NCBI GenBank assembly: GCA_021739695.1
Contig: JAIPBM010000030.1
Span: forward strand, 1 to 56,867
Direction of reading: 5' to 3'
Source of the DNA: Flavobacteriales bacterium
GTDB taxonomy: Bacteria; Bacteroidota; Bacteroidia; UBA10329
DNA length: 56,867 bases
How positions within the stretch are numbered: the first letter of the stretch is position 1; every line of letters starts with the position of its first letter. Below the pieces are notes generated by a model. The model saw nothing but the letters and a program-made list of their open reading frames with translations. It was not told where the DNA came from and did no database searches. Below are positions 17,844 through 28,093 of the stretch, piece after piece. A program made the position numbers and the translations under genes.

Positions 17844-18509
17844 TCAGGTTCTAGGATTTCTTCTACCAGTTTTCTTTTTCCTATTGTTCGTTCGGCCTTT
17901 TCTAGGACGATTCGGTTGGTTGCTCATTTGTTGCATTCCATCAACCAGATCGCGCGAGTGAGCCAATTCTGTATCGTCTGGCAAATTGATTTTCCCGCCA
18001 GACATGTCTCTCAAATTTTTGATGATGACACGGTTTTCAACAGAATCACGGTTCCAATTCAAATAAGCACGTTTCAAAATATTGGCAACGCCAACACCCA
18101 TCTTCAAACGCTCTTGCTCATCTTCCACATCAGCCACCGTTTTGATCATCTGTTCCACGATTCGACCGTAATGACGAAATACAATTTCATTTTCAGGGTA
18201 TGGAATCTTATCTGGACCTGTTTCAAAATCTTCACGAACTGGCTTAGGAAATGGAGAGTCAACGTCAAAATCAAAATCAGAAATGATGAACATATGATCC
18301 CAAAGTTTATGGGTCAAATCTTCATTTGCCTTTAAGTACGGATTTACCTGTCCCATTACCTTGATGATGGAATTGGCCGCCCGATTACGCTCGTTTTTAT
18401 CTGCGAGTGTCTTGGCATATTCAATCATCTTCTGAATATTACGACCGTACTCAGGGATTTTCATCTCCTCTCTGGACGTATTGTATTCTATCTCAAATTC
18501 TAAACTCAT
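17844..18509 (-). CDS. DUF4290 family protein
   Basis: This 221-residue soluble protein is helical and acidic in the main part, with a strongly basic tail (RPRKGRTNNRKKKTGRRNPRT-type, residues 200-221) that could bind nucleic acid or membrane. The start EFEIEYNTSREEMKIPEYGRN is typical of DUF4290, a Bacteroidota-restricted family of unknown function whose gene precedes murA. The pairing suggests a role tied to envelope growth, but that is inference. Confidence 0.85.
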   Translation of the reverse strand: MSLEFEIEYNTSREEMKIPEYGRNIQKMIEYAKTLADKNERNRAANSIIKVMGQVNPYLKANEDLTHKLWDHMFIISDFDFDVDSPFPKPVREDFETGPDKIPYPENEIVFRHYGRIVEQMIKTVADVEDEQERLKMGVGVANILKRAYLNWNRDSVENRVIIKNLRDMSGGKINLPDDTELAHSRDLVDGMQQMSNQPNRPRKGRTNNRKKKTGRRNPRT

Positions 18510-18549
18510 GATCTTTGCTTATTCGTTCGCAAAATAAAGAAAGTAGTTG

Positions 18550-18583
18550 CCAAAAATGCGAAAGCCCCTCGAAAGGGGCTTTC
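18550..18583 (-). terminator. Intrinsic terminator of ahcY
   Basis: A 9-bp stem GAAAGCCCC / GGGGCTTTC at 18560-18583 has a 6-nt loop. On minus it is followed by GCATTTTT. It lies about 20 bp past the ahcY stop and ahead of the DUF4290-murA unit. Confidence 0.85.
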
Positions 18584-18601
18584 ATCATTTAACAAATATG
18601 A

Positions 18602-19915
18602 TCAATATCTGTAATACTCCGGTTTGTACGGACCTTCTACCGTTACACCAATATATTTGGCCTGTTCTGCAGACAGCTCTTCAAGCTCAACTCCGATTTT
18701 GGCGAGGTGCAAGCGGGCAACTTTCTCATCTAAATGTTTTGGAAGCATGTAAACTTCGTTTTTGTATGCTGAAGCATTTGTCCAAAGCTCCAACTGCGCC
18801 AACGTTTGGTTGGTGAATGAGTTTGACATCACAAATGATGGATGTCCAGTAGCGCATCCAAGATTTACCAAGCGGCCTTCAGCAAGTAAGATGATATCAT
18901 TCCCATCAACATTGTAAACATCAACCTGTGGTTTGACCTCATCTTTTGTACTACCGTAATTCTTATTCAACCAAGCTACATCAATCTCATTATCGAAATG
19001 GCCAATGTTGCAGACGATGGTCTTATCGCCCATCGCTTTAAAATGTTCGCCTGTTATAATGTCTTTGTTTCCTGTGGCAGTAACAACAATATCAGCACGT
19101 GAAATAGCATTAGCCATCGATTTTACTTCAAAGCCATCCATTGCAGCTTGCAATGCGCAAATTGGATCGATCTCTGTCACAATTACTCGAACTCCAGCTC
19201 CTCTCAAAGATGCGGCAGAACCTTTACCTACATCTCCGTAACCAGCAACAACAGCTACTTTTCCGGCCATCATTACATCGGTTGCTCTTCTGATAGCATC
19301 AACAAGAGATTCCTTGCATCCGTACTTATTATCGAATTTCGATTTAGTAACAGAATCGTTGATATTGATTGCTGGCATTGGAAGCGTACCGTTCTTAACA
19401 CGCTCGTACAACCTGTGAACACCAGTCGTGGTTTCTTCCGAAATTCCTTTGATTCCGCTTACCAATTCTGGATATCGATCCAAAACCATGTTCGTAAGAT
19501 CTCCTCCATCATCCAAAATCATATTCAATGGCTCTCCTCCTTCAAATGCAAAAAGGGTTTGCTCAATACACCAATCAAACTCTTCTTCGTTCAGACCTTT
19601 CCATGCAAAAACTGGAACTCCTGCGGCAGCGATAGCAGCTGCAGCGTGATCTTGTGTAGAGAAAATATTACAAGACGACCATGAAACCTGTGCTCCTAGA
19701 TCAACCAACGTTTCTATAAGAACTGCCGTTTGAATGGTCATGTGCAAGCATCCTGCAATGCGAGCGCCTTTCAACGGTTTCGATGCACCGAATTCTTCGC
19801 GAAGCGACATCAGACCAGGCATTTCTGCTTCTGCTAATCGGATTTCTTTCCTGCCCCAAGAAGCTAAGGCGATGTCTTTTACCTTGAATTTCAATTGTTC
19901 TGTAGTATTACTCAT
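18602..19915 (-). CDS. ahcY: S-adenosylhomocysteine hydrolase
   Basis: This 437-residue protein hydrolyses S-adenosylhomocysteine to adenosine and homocysteine, keeping methylation reactions running. It has the NAD-binding [10 protein letters not shown], catalytic [17 protein letters not shown], and the C-terminal [10 protein letters not shown] that closes the partner subunit's NAD site. Length and ends match the family. It is transcribed alone, with a promoter at 19944-19974 and a terminator just downstream. Confidence 0.97.
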   Translation of the reverse strand: MSNTTEQLKFKVKDIALASWGRKEIRLAEAEMPGLMSLREEFGASKPLKGARIAGCLHMTIQTAVLIETLVDLGAQVSWSSCNIFSTQDHAAAAIAAAGVPVFAWKGLNEEEFDWCIEQTLFAFEGGEPLNMILDDGGDLTNMVLDRYPELVSGIKGISEETTTGVHRLYERVKNGTLPMPAININDSVTKSKFDNKYGCKESLVDAIRRATDVMMAGKVAVVAGYGDVGKGSAASLRGAGVRVIVTEIDPICALQAAMDGFEVKSMANAISRADIVVTATGNKDIITGEHFKAMGDKTIVCNIGHFDNEIDVAWLNKNYGSTKDEVKPQVDVYNVDGNDIILLAEGRLVNLGCATGHPSFVMSNSFTNQTLAQLELWTNASAYKNEVYMLPKHLDEKVARLHLAKIGVELEELSAEQAKYIGVTVEGPYKPEYYRY

Positions 19916-19943
19916 CTATAGATTTTTCTGTTTAAAACGGTCA

Positions 19944-19974
19944 CGAAGGTACTTCAAATCATGCACTTCGCCAA
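19944..19974 (-). promoter_or_regulatory. Bacteroidota-type promoter of ahcY
   Basis: Reading minus, TTG (19974-19972) is followed after 20 nt by TACCTTCG (19951-19944). This is a close match to the -33 TTG / -7 TAnnTTTG consensus of the phylum's primary sigma factor. The leader to the ATG at 19915 is about 22 nt. Confidence 0.6.
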
Positions 19975-20074
19975 TCATTAACCCAACAACTGAAGCATTT
20001 GTTGTGTTCAAAATGTTGTTATGACCTCTTAATTTGAATTTAGGATTCAGCGCATAAAGGCACTGTCAGAAATT

Positions 20075-23000
20075 CTATCTGAAAATGGTGATCGTACCAA
20101 GTTTACTGAATTGCTTTCCTGTATACCAAGTAAGATCAATTTGATACGAATAAGCTCCTTGTTGCACATCCTTTCCAGATCGCATTTCCTTGCCGTCCCA
20201 AAATTGAGTTACATCATATGTTTCCCAAATAAGCTTACCCCATCTGTCATATATCTGCAAGTGCCATTCAATAATGCCTTTTTGCTTGATTTCAAAGACG
20301 TCATTCACGCCATCGCCATTTGGCGTAAATGCTGTTTGAACGAAGAACGTTTCTTGTTCCCAAACTCTAAAAGGTATAGTTAGTGTATCAGGACATCCAA
20401 GTTCGTTCATTACGATCAACTGCACGGGAAACAAACCCGAATCTTGATATACGCCTACAGCGTCAAACTGATTATCTACGGTATAGCCGTTGCCGAAATC
20501 CCAAAAAGAAGAATCTTGAACTGAGAACATACTCGTGTTCCAAAACTCCATGGTTGTATCTGGCAACTGAAGCGCAACACTATCTGAATAGAAATCAGCA
20601 ATTGGATGCGGTCGTACTTCCATGTAAATTTTGGCCGAATCTCTACAACCTGTAAATCTGTTGCTCACATACTGAGTCACTACGTACCAACCCGCTTCAT
20701 CAAAAGTGTAAATGATGTCGTCAACCAATCTTCCATCCACAGAAATAATTGTGTCCTTATCACTGAAATGATAATCCCAATTTGTTATGTTAAGATTATC
20801 GTAAGAAGAGTCGTGAAACGCTATAGGCAAATCGGTACAAACAACGATGGTGTCAACTCCGAACCCAGCCACTGGAGATTCATTGACTTTTATCTCCATT
20901 GACTGTGCAATCGCCTGACACTGATCTTCGGAATAAACTGTCAAGTTGACTGTATATGTTCCAGGTTCGTTGAAATCGTGCGCAGGATTCTGAAGATCAC
21001 TGGTATTAAACGTACCAGAGTTCGGATCTCCAAAATCCCATTCCCAAGAATAGGCATTGGTTGAATTGTCGTAAAATCTGATGGCAGATGAATCACAGAC
21101 CACTGAATCAGTGACTACAAAGTCTGCGATAGGCACAACTAATGTTTCAATCAGATTAGGCATAACCAGAGTATCTGTAAACACACCATTGGACGCTGCT
21201 AGTGTGACAGAAAAAGGTCCAGCACCAATAAAAACATGTTGCGGATTTTGAACATTGGAAACCGGACTTCCGTCTCCAAAATCCCAAAGCCAAGTTGTTG
21301 GATTTCCAAAAGACGTGTCCGTAAAATCAACTGTAGTAAATCCACATTCAGGAGTTTCCACATATGTGAATCCAGTGTAAACGTATGGAGGAAGAATAAT
21401 GGCCGCTGCAACGTCACATATTGCAGAACACCCAAAAGTGTCTGTTACTTCCACACTTGCGTTGTAAGTACCTGTTCCTCCATAGAGGTGCGAAGGGCTT
21501 TGGTCCGTTGCAGAACCACCATCGCCAAACTGCCAGAAATATGTAAACGGAGCCGTTCCCACAGAGACGTCCGCGTTGAAACCAGTTTCGGCTCCGAGGT
21601 AACTATCTGTCACATTACTGCAGTCAATCACTGGATTTTGGTGTTCAATTATAGTTATCACTTCAGAGTCGACCGTTGGCGAAGTCGGACATGGATAAGA
21701 ACTTGCCATTCTAACTTTTACTTGATCACCATTATTGATGTTGCCTGGAGTAAATGATGGTCCCATTCCGCTGGACACACCATTCATAAACCATTCAAAA
21801 GAAGGACTGGTTCCGCCAGCATATGGCACAGCTCCGAACGTGATGGATTCACCCTCGCATATTTCAGTTGTTGTCGCAGTGATAAAAACATCCGGATCAA
21901 CAACTGGCATAACCACAACATAATGTGTGTCTGGTTTGGCCCATCCGCAGCAAGGAGATTCTGTTTGTAGAGTGACCATGTAAGTTCCCACATCAGTATA
22001 TGTGTGAGACGGTACTCCAAGAGTACTTGTATTACTCGGGCCAGAATTTGGATCACCGAAATTCCATCGATAGCCTAAAACGTTAAAGTTGATAGGCCAA
22101 GTGGAAGAAAAATTAACTACATCTCCAGGGCAAATTGTATCGACCGCTTGAATTGCTGGTAAGTATGGCAAGCCGTCTGTAAAAATATTTACAAAACCAG
22201 AGTGGAAATATGGAACTCCATTTGACACCATGGTAAGATCAAATGCACCCATGGATGTGTATTGCGCAGATGTACTCTGACCAACCGTATTCTGAGGAAC
22301 CGTTGTTCCTTCATAGAACCATTCTATGATTCCGTTTGCATTAGTGGTGAAATAAATATCTGAATACGTACAACCAGTTGAACCCAATAACACATCTGGT
22401 TCAACATTAGCAGCCAAATGCGATTGTGCAACTTGTATTCCAGTAGGTTCTTGATACAATGGCAAACTTTCTCCTGACGCACCGTTTCCTCCGAATCCCC
22501 CATCACCTCCACGTGACCCCGCGCCTCCATTACCACCTGACGAACACGGGTTCGAGCCATCTGCTTGAGCCCCACCAACTCCTCCTTGTCCACCTAAGCC
22601 TCCCATCCCTCCTGGAAACCCTCCTGCTCCACCAATTCCTGGGGATCCTGGATACAAAACACAATCATTGAGCACTCCACCGGCCCCATTATTCGTTATG
22701 TAGATAGGGAATGAACCTCCACCCCCGCCACCGCTAGTTCCTCCGTAACCACCTTGACCACCCTCGCCTCCACCACCTCCACCTGGTCCAGTGCCTGGGT
22801 CTGCAAACAAAAATCCAGTTCCTCCAGAACCACCTCCGCCTCCGCCACCTCCGCCAGAACCAGATTCGCCCACCTCTCCGGTGTATCCATGACCAGGAGT
22901 GAAAAACCCACTTGAATGAGACGATACACCATCCAGTCCATTAGCACCATCCGCACCGGTTAACAGACCATTAATGCCATTGACACCGTTACTTATAACC

Positions 23001-23860
23001 CCACTATTACAATCTCCTAAAAAGCCACAAGGATCGTTGAACAAATAATAAAATCCTTGACCTGCATTTCCACCAGCTCCAGGCGCAGTTCCCGCACCAG
23101 GTAGCCCGATCGTTCCCGGGTAACCATCAGCCCGATTGAATAGACTGAAAGTTTCTCCTTCTTGTCCTCCATCGCCTCCATTTCCACCTGCACAAACACC
23201 ACCTGACCATCCATTACCGCCAGCACCACCAGCCCTTGGTGCATTGCTACAATTCGCTCCATTTTGACCAGCTAAACCGTCAGCTCCATTAGCGCCTGAA
23301 TTCCCAGGAACGCCTTCAATACCATCACCTGCATCACCAGTGGTCACTCTTATCCTATCCAACGAATAATCAGAGCAACCATTTATATAAATGCCACAAA
23401 CTGAACCGCTAGAAACAGATGCATCATCAACTTCCACTGAAATATCGTGAAGATGGAAATCAGCAATATTTATTGCCGCTAAAGCAATTGCAGAATATGG
23501 ATATCCAACAGAGATTGAAACAGAAGTTGGTGGTGGCGGTGTTGGAGGAACGTTACCATCTCGATGAATTACAGTAGGAATATTATTCGACTTAATCCAT
23601 GTGCTCGGGTCGTAGCTTCCATCGATAGTGACCCCGTTAACCAAAAATAATGTATCCGAAATAGGATAAGTTCCCTGAGCCATTCGAATCTGATTGATTC
23701 CAGGACCAACTAAACTCAAGGCATTCTGTATACTTGTGGGGGCAGCTTTTGTCCCGCTTCCAGAACCGTTAGGTGAAACATAGATGATGTCGCACTCTTG
23801 AGCCTTTCCTAAAAAGGAAATCAACATCAAACTAAGCGAGACTATCTTTCTTAACATCAA
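20075..23860 (-). CDS. Secreted giant protein: beta-helix-like region, glycine-rich block, PKD repeats, CHU_C end
   Basis: This 1261-residue protein has a signal peptide (about 1-21). Residues 22-190 resemble a pectate-lyase/right-handed beta-helix start (IYVSPNGSGSG, then INGCSDYSLDRIRV). About 185-480 is a Gly-rich, collagen-like block with runs of six to eight Gly, broken by GVLNDCVLY, a further helix rung. Five or six PKD-type modules follow (WQFGDGG, WDFGDGSP, WDFGDPNSG, WDFGNGY). The CHU_C domain is at 1170-1261 (FTPNGDGVNDVFEI, YDRWGKLIWE, FWDGK). CHU_C routes proteins through the type IX secretion system. Probably a surface adhesin or matrix protein. It starts 1 bp after the paralogous gene at 23862-27155. 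Confidence 0.88.
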   Translation of the reverse strand: MMLRKIVSLSLMLISFLGKAQECDIIYVSPNGSGSGTKAAPTSIQNALSLVGPGINQIRMAQGTYPISDTLFLVNGVTIDGSYDPSTWIKSNNIPTVIHRDGNVPPTPPPPTSVSISVGYPYSAIALAAINIADFHLHDISVEVDDASVSSGSVCGIYINGCSDYSLDRIRVTTGDAGDGIEGVPGNSGANGADGLAGQNGANCSNAPRAGGAGGNGWSGGVCAGGNGGDGGQEGETFSLFNRADGYPGTIGLPGAGTAPGAGGNAGQGFYYLFNDPCGFLGDCNSGVISNGVNGINGLLTGADGANGLDGVSSHSSGFFTPGHGYTGEVGESGSGGGGGGGGGSGGTGFLFADPGTGPGGGGGGEGGQGGYGGTSGGGGGGSFPIYITNNGAGGVLNDCVLYPGSPGIGGAGGFPGGMGGLGGQGGVGGAQADGSNPCSSGGNGGAGSRGGDGGFGGNGASGESLPLYQEPTGIQVAQSHLAANVEPDVLLGSTGCTYSDIYFTTNANGIIEWFYEGTTVPQNTVGQSTSAQYTSMGAFDLTMVSNGVPYFHSGFVNIFTDGLPYLPAIQAVDTICPGDVVNFSSTWPINFNVLGYRWNFGDPNSGPSNTSTLGVPSHTYTDVGTYMVTLQTESPCCGWAKPDTHYVVVMPVVDPDVFITATTTEICEGESITFGAVPYAGGTSPSFEWFMNGVSSGMGPSFTPGNINNGDQVKVRMASSYPCPTSPTVDSEVITIIEHQNPVIDCSNVTDSYLGAETGFNADVSVGTAPFTYFWQFGDGGSATDQSPSHLYGGTGTYNASVEVTDTFGCSAICDVAAAIILPPYVYTGFTYVETPECGFTTVDFTDTSFGNPTTWLWDFGDGSPVSNVQNPQHVFIGAGPFSVTLAASNGVFTDTLVMPNLIETLVVPIADFVVTDSVVCDSSAIRFYDNSTNAYSWEWDFGDPNSGTFNTSDLQNPAHDFNEPGTYTVNLTVYSEDQCQAIAQSMEIKVNESPVAGFGVDTIVVCTDLPIAFHDSSYDNLNITNWDYHFSDKDTIISVDGRLVDDIIYTFDEAGWYVVTQYVSNRFTGCRDSAKIYMEVRPHPIADFYSDSVALQLPDTTMEFWNTSMFSVQDSSFWDFGNGYTVDNQFDAVGVYQDSGLFPVQLIVMNELGCPDTLTIPFRVWEQETFFVQTAFTPNGDGVNDVFEIKQKGIIEWHLQIYDRWGKLIWETYDVTQFWDGKEMRSGKDVQQGAYSYQIDLTWYTGKQFSKLGTITIFR

Positions 23861-23861
23861 C

Positions 23862-26800
23862 CTACTTAATTACAACGAACTGATGTGACTGAGTGTGTTC
23901 GTTCACTTCCATCACCAAGACGTATGTCCCAGCTTGAAGTTGTGCCAGATCGAAACGAATTACGTTTAATTCTTGAGCCAATTGAATTACATCAGTCAAC
24001 ACTGATTTCCCAGAAATATCCAAGATATTCCAGCTCAAACGTTCAGATTTCTTGGCAAAAACATTTGCAACCATCCAATCTTTAACCGGATTGGGATAAA
24101 TAATTGCCGAAAAATCATCAGCAAATTCTTCAATTCCAACATTGACTGATGAAGGTATTGAAATGCTATCGGTGCATCCATAAAGATTGGTCACCCAAAG
24201 AGTCACATTAAAAACGCCATTTGTGTTGAAGATGTGGATTGGGTTCTGTTCTGTACTAGTGTTCAAGCCTGAAGCAGGATCATCGAAATTCCAGAACCAA
24301 CTATCAGCAAACAAGGAGTTATCAGAAAATTGAACGGTATCACTTCCACTTTCAGGATTTATCTCATAATTCTGAAAATTAGCAATCGGGCTTGGTGACA
24401 CTTGAACTTGGCTAAAAACAGCGCTTGAATCATTACCACTTCCAGAGTAGACCCAAAGTGCAACATCATACGTTCCAGCCGCCAGATAAGTATGCGATGG
24501 ATTGACCTCAACCGAACCACCACCATCACCAAAATCCCAAAAATTCGTAACTGCATTTTCGCTCAAATTCGTGAATTGCACTGTAAAAGGAGCGCAGCCC
24601 GTTAATGTATCAGCAACAAAATCAGCAGAGATATTCGGTGAAATGGTCATAAACGTTTGGCAAGAAACAGAACATCCCAAAGAATCACGAACATCAACCG
24701 TAGCAGTGTAAACACCAGGATTCTGGTAAATGTGCTGCACGGTTTCACCGAATCCGAGTGAACCATCACCAAAAGACCAATAGTATTCAAATGGTGCTAA
24801 TCCACCACTTGTAACGGCAACTTCAAAATAGGTCGGTTCGGAAGAGACAAATGAATCTACAGAACAAGTTACGATTGGAGGAGGGATCACATTGACACTA
24901 ATGCTATTGGTCAAAACTGTTTCGCCCGATGCGCAACCTAGTGACGAAGTCACTTCACAACTAACTGCATCTCCATTTTGAAGAAGTGCAGTAGTAAAGA
25001 CTGGAGAATTTCCGCCTGAAGGAACTCCATTTACCATCCATTGATAATTCGGTGTTTGACCGACATTCTGAGCAGTGGCAGTAAAGGTCACAGAAGTGGT
25101 CTCGCAAACCGTGTTGGTGGTATCAGCAAACTGGGTTTGAATAGCAGCCGCAGGCAAAACAATAGAATCTACAGTAATCATTACCGTATCAGTGAAAGAT
25201 TGCCCGCAACACTCAGTCTCCGTTGTCAATGTAAGTTCGTAAACGCCAGCAGAATCGAAGACCAATCCAAGTAGATTATAGTAGTTTGGGCCGTTATATG
25301 TAACTGTATCTCCTTCTATATTTCGCAACTGCCATATATAGTTATTGGCCGAAATAGAACTATTGAAATCAGAAACGTCTCCTTCGCATAGTTGGGTCGG
25401 TCCAGTTTGAATTTGAGGGTCAAGAGCAGGAACCACTGCATGGATATCAACGAAATCTGTATAAGTAAATGCAATTCCATTAACTACCAGCGTGAAGGTC
25501 TTGAACCCTGGTGTGGAAAAGCTCGTTACAGCTTCTTGCCCAAATGCAGAGGTTGGGTTTGCCCCAGCCCCAAAGAACCACTGCAATGTTCCTGATGCAT
25601 CCGTACTAAAGGTTACCGGTGCATTCGTGCAACCACCGAATTCAACTGTGACTGCTGGTTGCGAGAGGCCATATATGTTCTGTAATACCAATGGTTGACC
25701 ACCAGGATGTTCGTAGAGTTCTTCAGTGACCCCGTCAGACCCTTTGCCACCTTGACCTCCTTGACCACCTTGACCACCAGCGCCTCCTGACCCTCCTGCA
25801 CCTATGTAACAAGCGGTGAAAATAGAACCACCTTCACCACCAGCTCCACCTTGTCCACCAAATCCACCTACACCACCGTTACCACCGATTCCTGCAAGAC
25901 CAGATTCTAATTCACAATCCTTTAGAACACCATTAAACCCATTATTCCACACGAACATTCCGTACGAACCTCCAGCTCCTTGTCCTCCGCCTCCTCCAAG
26001 ACCTCCGCTTCCACCTTCACCACCACCACCACCACCAGCGCCAGTTCCATTCCTGTTTTCTGGAATCGTATCGTCAATCGGCCACGGGATGTATGCATAA
26101 AACTGCCCTCCATATGAGCCACCTCCGCCTCCGCCTCCGCCTCCAGCAGCATTCCCACCTACCAAACCTGCTGTACCAGAACCAGGAGTGAAGAATCCGC
26201 TTAGGAAACTATAACTGCCAGGAACCCCTGCTAAACCGTCAAAACCATCAGAACCATCCCCTCCAAATTCACCATCATTGGCAGGAGTTCTATCGCATGA
26301 GGTGGACAAAACCGCTGTGAAATTTTCTTGACCGCCTGTACCTGCATAACCAGAACTTGGGCCTTGCCCATCTTCTCCTGGATAACCTGGGAATGCATCT
26401 CCTCCTGCTGGAAACGAATATGTTCCTCGTTCACCTCCATCTCCACCATCTCCACCAGTGTTGCTACCAGGAAAAGAACAGCAGCCACCATTACCGCCAG
26501 ACCTATTACCCCAGGAATGCTCTTCTCCAGTTTGTCCTGGTTCTCCGGGAGCGCCTGAGATTCCCAAAGCGCCAGGCGCACCTGGGTTTCCACTTCCTCC
26601 ATTTCCAGCAATTATATCGCATCGGACAATCTGGTAATCAGAACAATTATTCAGATATACACCATAGGTTGTAACCCCTTGTCCAAGGGCATTGCTCGTA
26701 CGAATGGTAATATCTTGAATTCTAAAATTGGACTGACCAATACACGAAATTCCGATTAAACGTGGCGGGCCAACTTGAAAATTAGACTGATCACGATAAA

Positions 26801-27155
26801 TTGTCGTGATGGCAGAATTATCTTTTATCCAATTCGAATTGAATCCTCCGATAAGCTGAGCATTACTTGGCATATTAAGCGCATTCGAAATCACGTAAGT
26901 GCCCGACTGCAAGTAAACCTTATCGGCATTGCCACCAATCATACTCAATCCTGTTAGAAGGTCGACTGGATCATCCGCTGAACCTGATCCGCTTGCGGAA
27001 CCAGAAACAGCAACATGAATAATATCTGAAAACTGACTGGTACCCAAACCAGTACAGGTCTGTGCTGAGGCATTCTGTAACCACACGACACAAACGAGCA
27101 CCAATATTATTGACACTGACCTGAACAAGATATTTCGCTGCTTATTTAAACGCAT
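23862..27155 (-). CDS. Secreted giant protein: beta-helix-like region, glycine-rich block, PKD repeats, T9SS type A tail
   Basis: This 1097-residue paralogue of the downstream protein has a signal peptide (about 1-31) and the same order of regions. There is an N-terminal beta-helix-like part, with NCSDYQIVRCDI matching the partner's NCSDYSLDRIRV. A Gly-rich block covers about 185-480 with long poly-Gly runs. PKD-like modules follow (WSFGDGSLG, WDFGDGGGS, WNFDDPASG). It ends in a type A sorting domain (IIYPNPVKDW to the terminal VVIK) rather than CHU_C. The type A tail is cleaved and the protein is usually attached to anionic LPS. It is the first gene of the pair. Confidence 0.88.
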   Translation of the reverse strand: MRLNKQRNILFRSVSIILVLVCVVWLQNASAQTCTGLGTSQFSDIIHVAVSGSASGSGSADDPVDLLTGLSMIGGNADKVYLQSGTYVISNALNMPSNAQLIGGFNSNWIKDNSAITTIYRDQSNFQVGPPRLIGISCIGQSNFRIQDITIRTSNALGQGVTTYGVYLNNCSDYQIVRCDIIAGNGGSGNPGAPGALGISGAPGEPGQTGEEHSWGNRSGGNGGCCSFPGSNTGGDGGDGGERGTYSFPAGGDAFPGYPGEDGQGPSSGYAGTGGQENFTAVLSTSCDRTPANDGEFGGDGSDGFDGLAGVPGSYSFLSGFFTPGSGTAGLVGGNAAGGGGGGGGGSYGGQFYAYIPWPIDDTIPENRNGTGAGGGGGGEGGSGGLGGGGGQGAGGSYGMFVWNNGFNGVLKDCELESGLAGIGGNGGVGGFGGQGGAGGEGGSIFTACYIGAGGSGGAGGQGGQGGQGGKGSDGVTEELYEHPGGQPLVLQNIYGLSQPAVTVEFGGCTNAPVTFSTDASGTLQWFFGAGANPTSAFGQEAVTSFSTPGFKTFTLVVNGIAFTYTDFVDIHAVVPALDPQIQTGPTQLCEGDVSDFNSSISANNYIWQLRNIEGDTVTYNGPNYYNLLGLVFDSAGVYELTLTTETECCGQSFTDTVMITVDSIVLPAAAIQTQFADTTNTVCETTSVTFTATAQNVGQTPNYQWMVNGVPSGGNSPVFTTALLQNGDAVSCEVTSSLGCASGETVLTNSISVNVIPPPIVTCSVDSFVSSEPTYFEVAVTSGGLAPFEYYWSFGDGSLGFGETVQHIYQNPGVYTATVDVRDSLGCSVSCQTFMTISPNISADFVADTLTGCAPFTVQFTNLSENAVTNFWDFGDGGGSVEVNPSHTYLAAGTYDVALWVYSGSGNDSSAVFSQVQVSPSPIANFQNYEINPESGSDTVQFSDNSLFADSWFWNFDDPASGLNTSTEQNPIHIFNTNGVFNVTLWVTNLYGCTDSISIPSSVNVGIEEFADDFSAIIYPNPVKDWMVANVFAKKSERLSWNILDISGKSVLTDVIQLAQELNVIRFDLAQLQAGTYVLVMEVNEHTQSHQFVVIK

Positions 27156-27339
27156 GAAAAATGCTGCCGCAATTTCGACAATGGTTCGAGTTTATCCAAA
27201 CACTAACTATCGCCATATCAACAATGTTTTAAACGGTAAGTTCTAAGATTGGTTGCCGAGATGATTTGATCATTATAATTTAAGTCAGCATTACATGATA
27301 TGATCATCGAAAAACACAACAAAAACCATGTTCATTCCT

Positions 27340-27347
27340 TAAGTTTG
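27340..27347 (+). promoter_or_regulatory. Candidate -7 promoter box for the GGGP-synthase operon
   Basis: TAAGTTTG matches the TAnnTTTG consensus 11 bp before the ATG at 27359. No TTG is found at the expected distance upstream, so support is partial. The 203-bp gap between the divergent genes (27156-27358) shows no other feature. Confidence 0.35.
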
Positions 27348-27358
27348 CAAATCGAAAC

Positions 27359-28090
27359 ATGGAAGTACTGAACCATCTTCATACAGCCAAAGCAAAAGAC
27401 CAAAAGCTCTTTTCGCTTCTTATTGACCCTGATAAGACAGGCGGAAATGAACTGGAGCGCACCGCAATTGCAGCACAAAACGCAGGCGTTGACATGTTTT
27501 TTGTAGGCGGAAGTCTATTAGTAAGCAATACACTTTTCGACTGTATTCAGATTATCAAGGCAAACTGCAATATTCCTGTTGTTCTATTTCCAGGTGATAA
27601 CATGCAGGTCGTTCCAAATGCTGATGCGATTCTACTTTTATCGGTGATTTCGGGAAGAAACGCTGAAATGCTGATCGGAAAGCACGTGGTGGCTGCGCCC
27701 ATGTTGAAAAATAGCGGATTGGAAATTATCCCGACCGGTTATATGCTAATCGACAGCGGAAGGCCGACCACCGCTTCATACATGAGCAACACCAATCCGT
27801 TGCCACATGATAAAGATGATATTGCCGCCTGCACTGCCATGGCTGGAGAAATGCTCGGTATGAAAACCATCTTTATGGATGGCGGAAGTGGTGCGTTGAA
27901 TTCCGTTTCTGAAAGTATGGTGAAACGCGTGGCTGAACATGTGGATGTGCCGATAATTGTAGGTGGCGGATTGAAAACGCCCGAAATGGCCAAAGCCCGT
28001 TTTGATGCTGGAGCAACCGTTGTTGTTGTTGGCAATGCGATTGAAAAAAACGGATCGCTGCTCGCAGAAATGGCCAGCGCCAGATTCTAA
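27359..28090 (+). CDS. Geranylgeranylglyceryl-phosphate synthase family protein (PcrB/GGGPS)
   Basis: This 243-residue TIM-barrel protein has LLIDPDK at the start (Asp binding glycerol-1-phosphate Mg), VGGS, a PTGYMLIDSG segment, and the C-terminal phosphate-binding VGGGLKTPEMA and VVVGNAIE. Members link glycerol-1-phosphate to a polyprenyl diphosphate. In archaea this makes ether lipids; several Bacteroidota carry a related group whose product in vivo is not settled. It is the first gene of a run with the YkoF-like gene 3 bp downstream. Confidence 0.88.
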   Translation: MEVLNHLHTAKAKDQKLFSLLIDPDKTGGNELERTAIAAQNAGVDMFFVGGSLLVSNTLFDCIQIIKANCNIPVVLFPGDNMQVVPNADAILLLSVISGRNAEMLIGKHVVAAPMLKNSGLEIIPTGYMLIDSGRPTTASYMSNTNPLPHDKDDIAACTAMAGEMLGMKTIFMDGGSGALNSVSESMVKRVAEHVDVPIIVGGGLKTPEMAKARFDAGATVVVVGNAIEKNGSLLAEMASARF

Positions 28091-28093
28091 AAA

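Noticed and set aside
22459-23262. CRISPR-like or satellite repeat in the glycine-rich coding blocks
   Set aside because: Repetition is at codon level with irregular period, explained by Gly-rich protein sequence.
25816-26100. Plus-strand proline-rich frame (PPSPPAPPCPP)
   Set aside because: It is the antisense of glycine codons in the large secreted protein.
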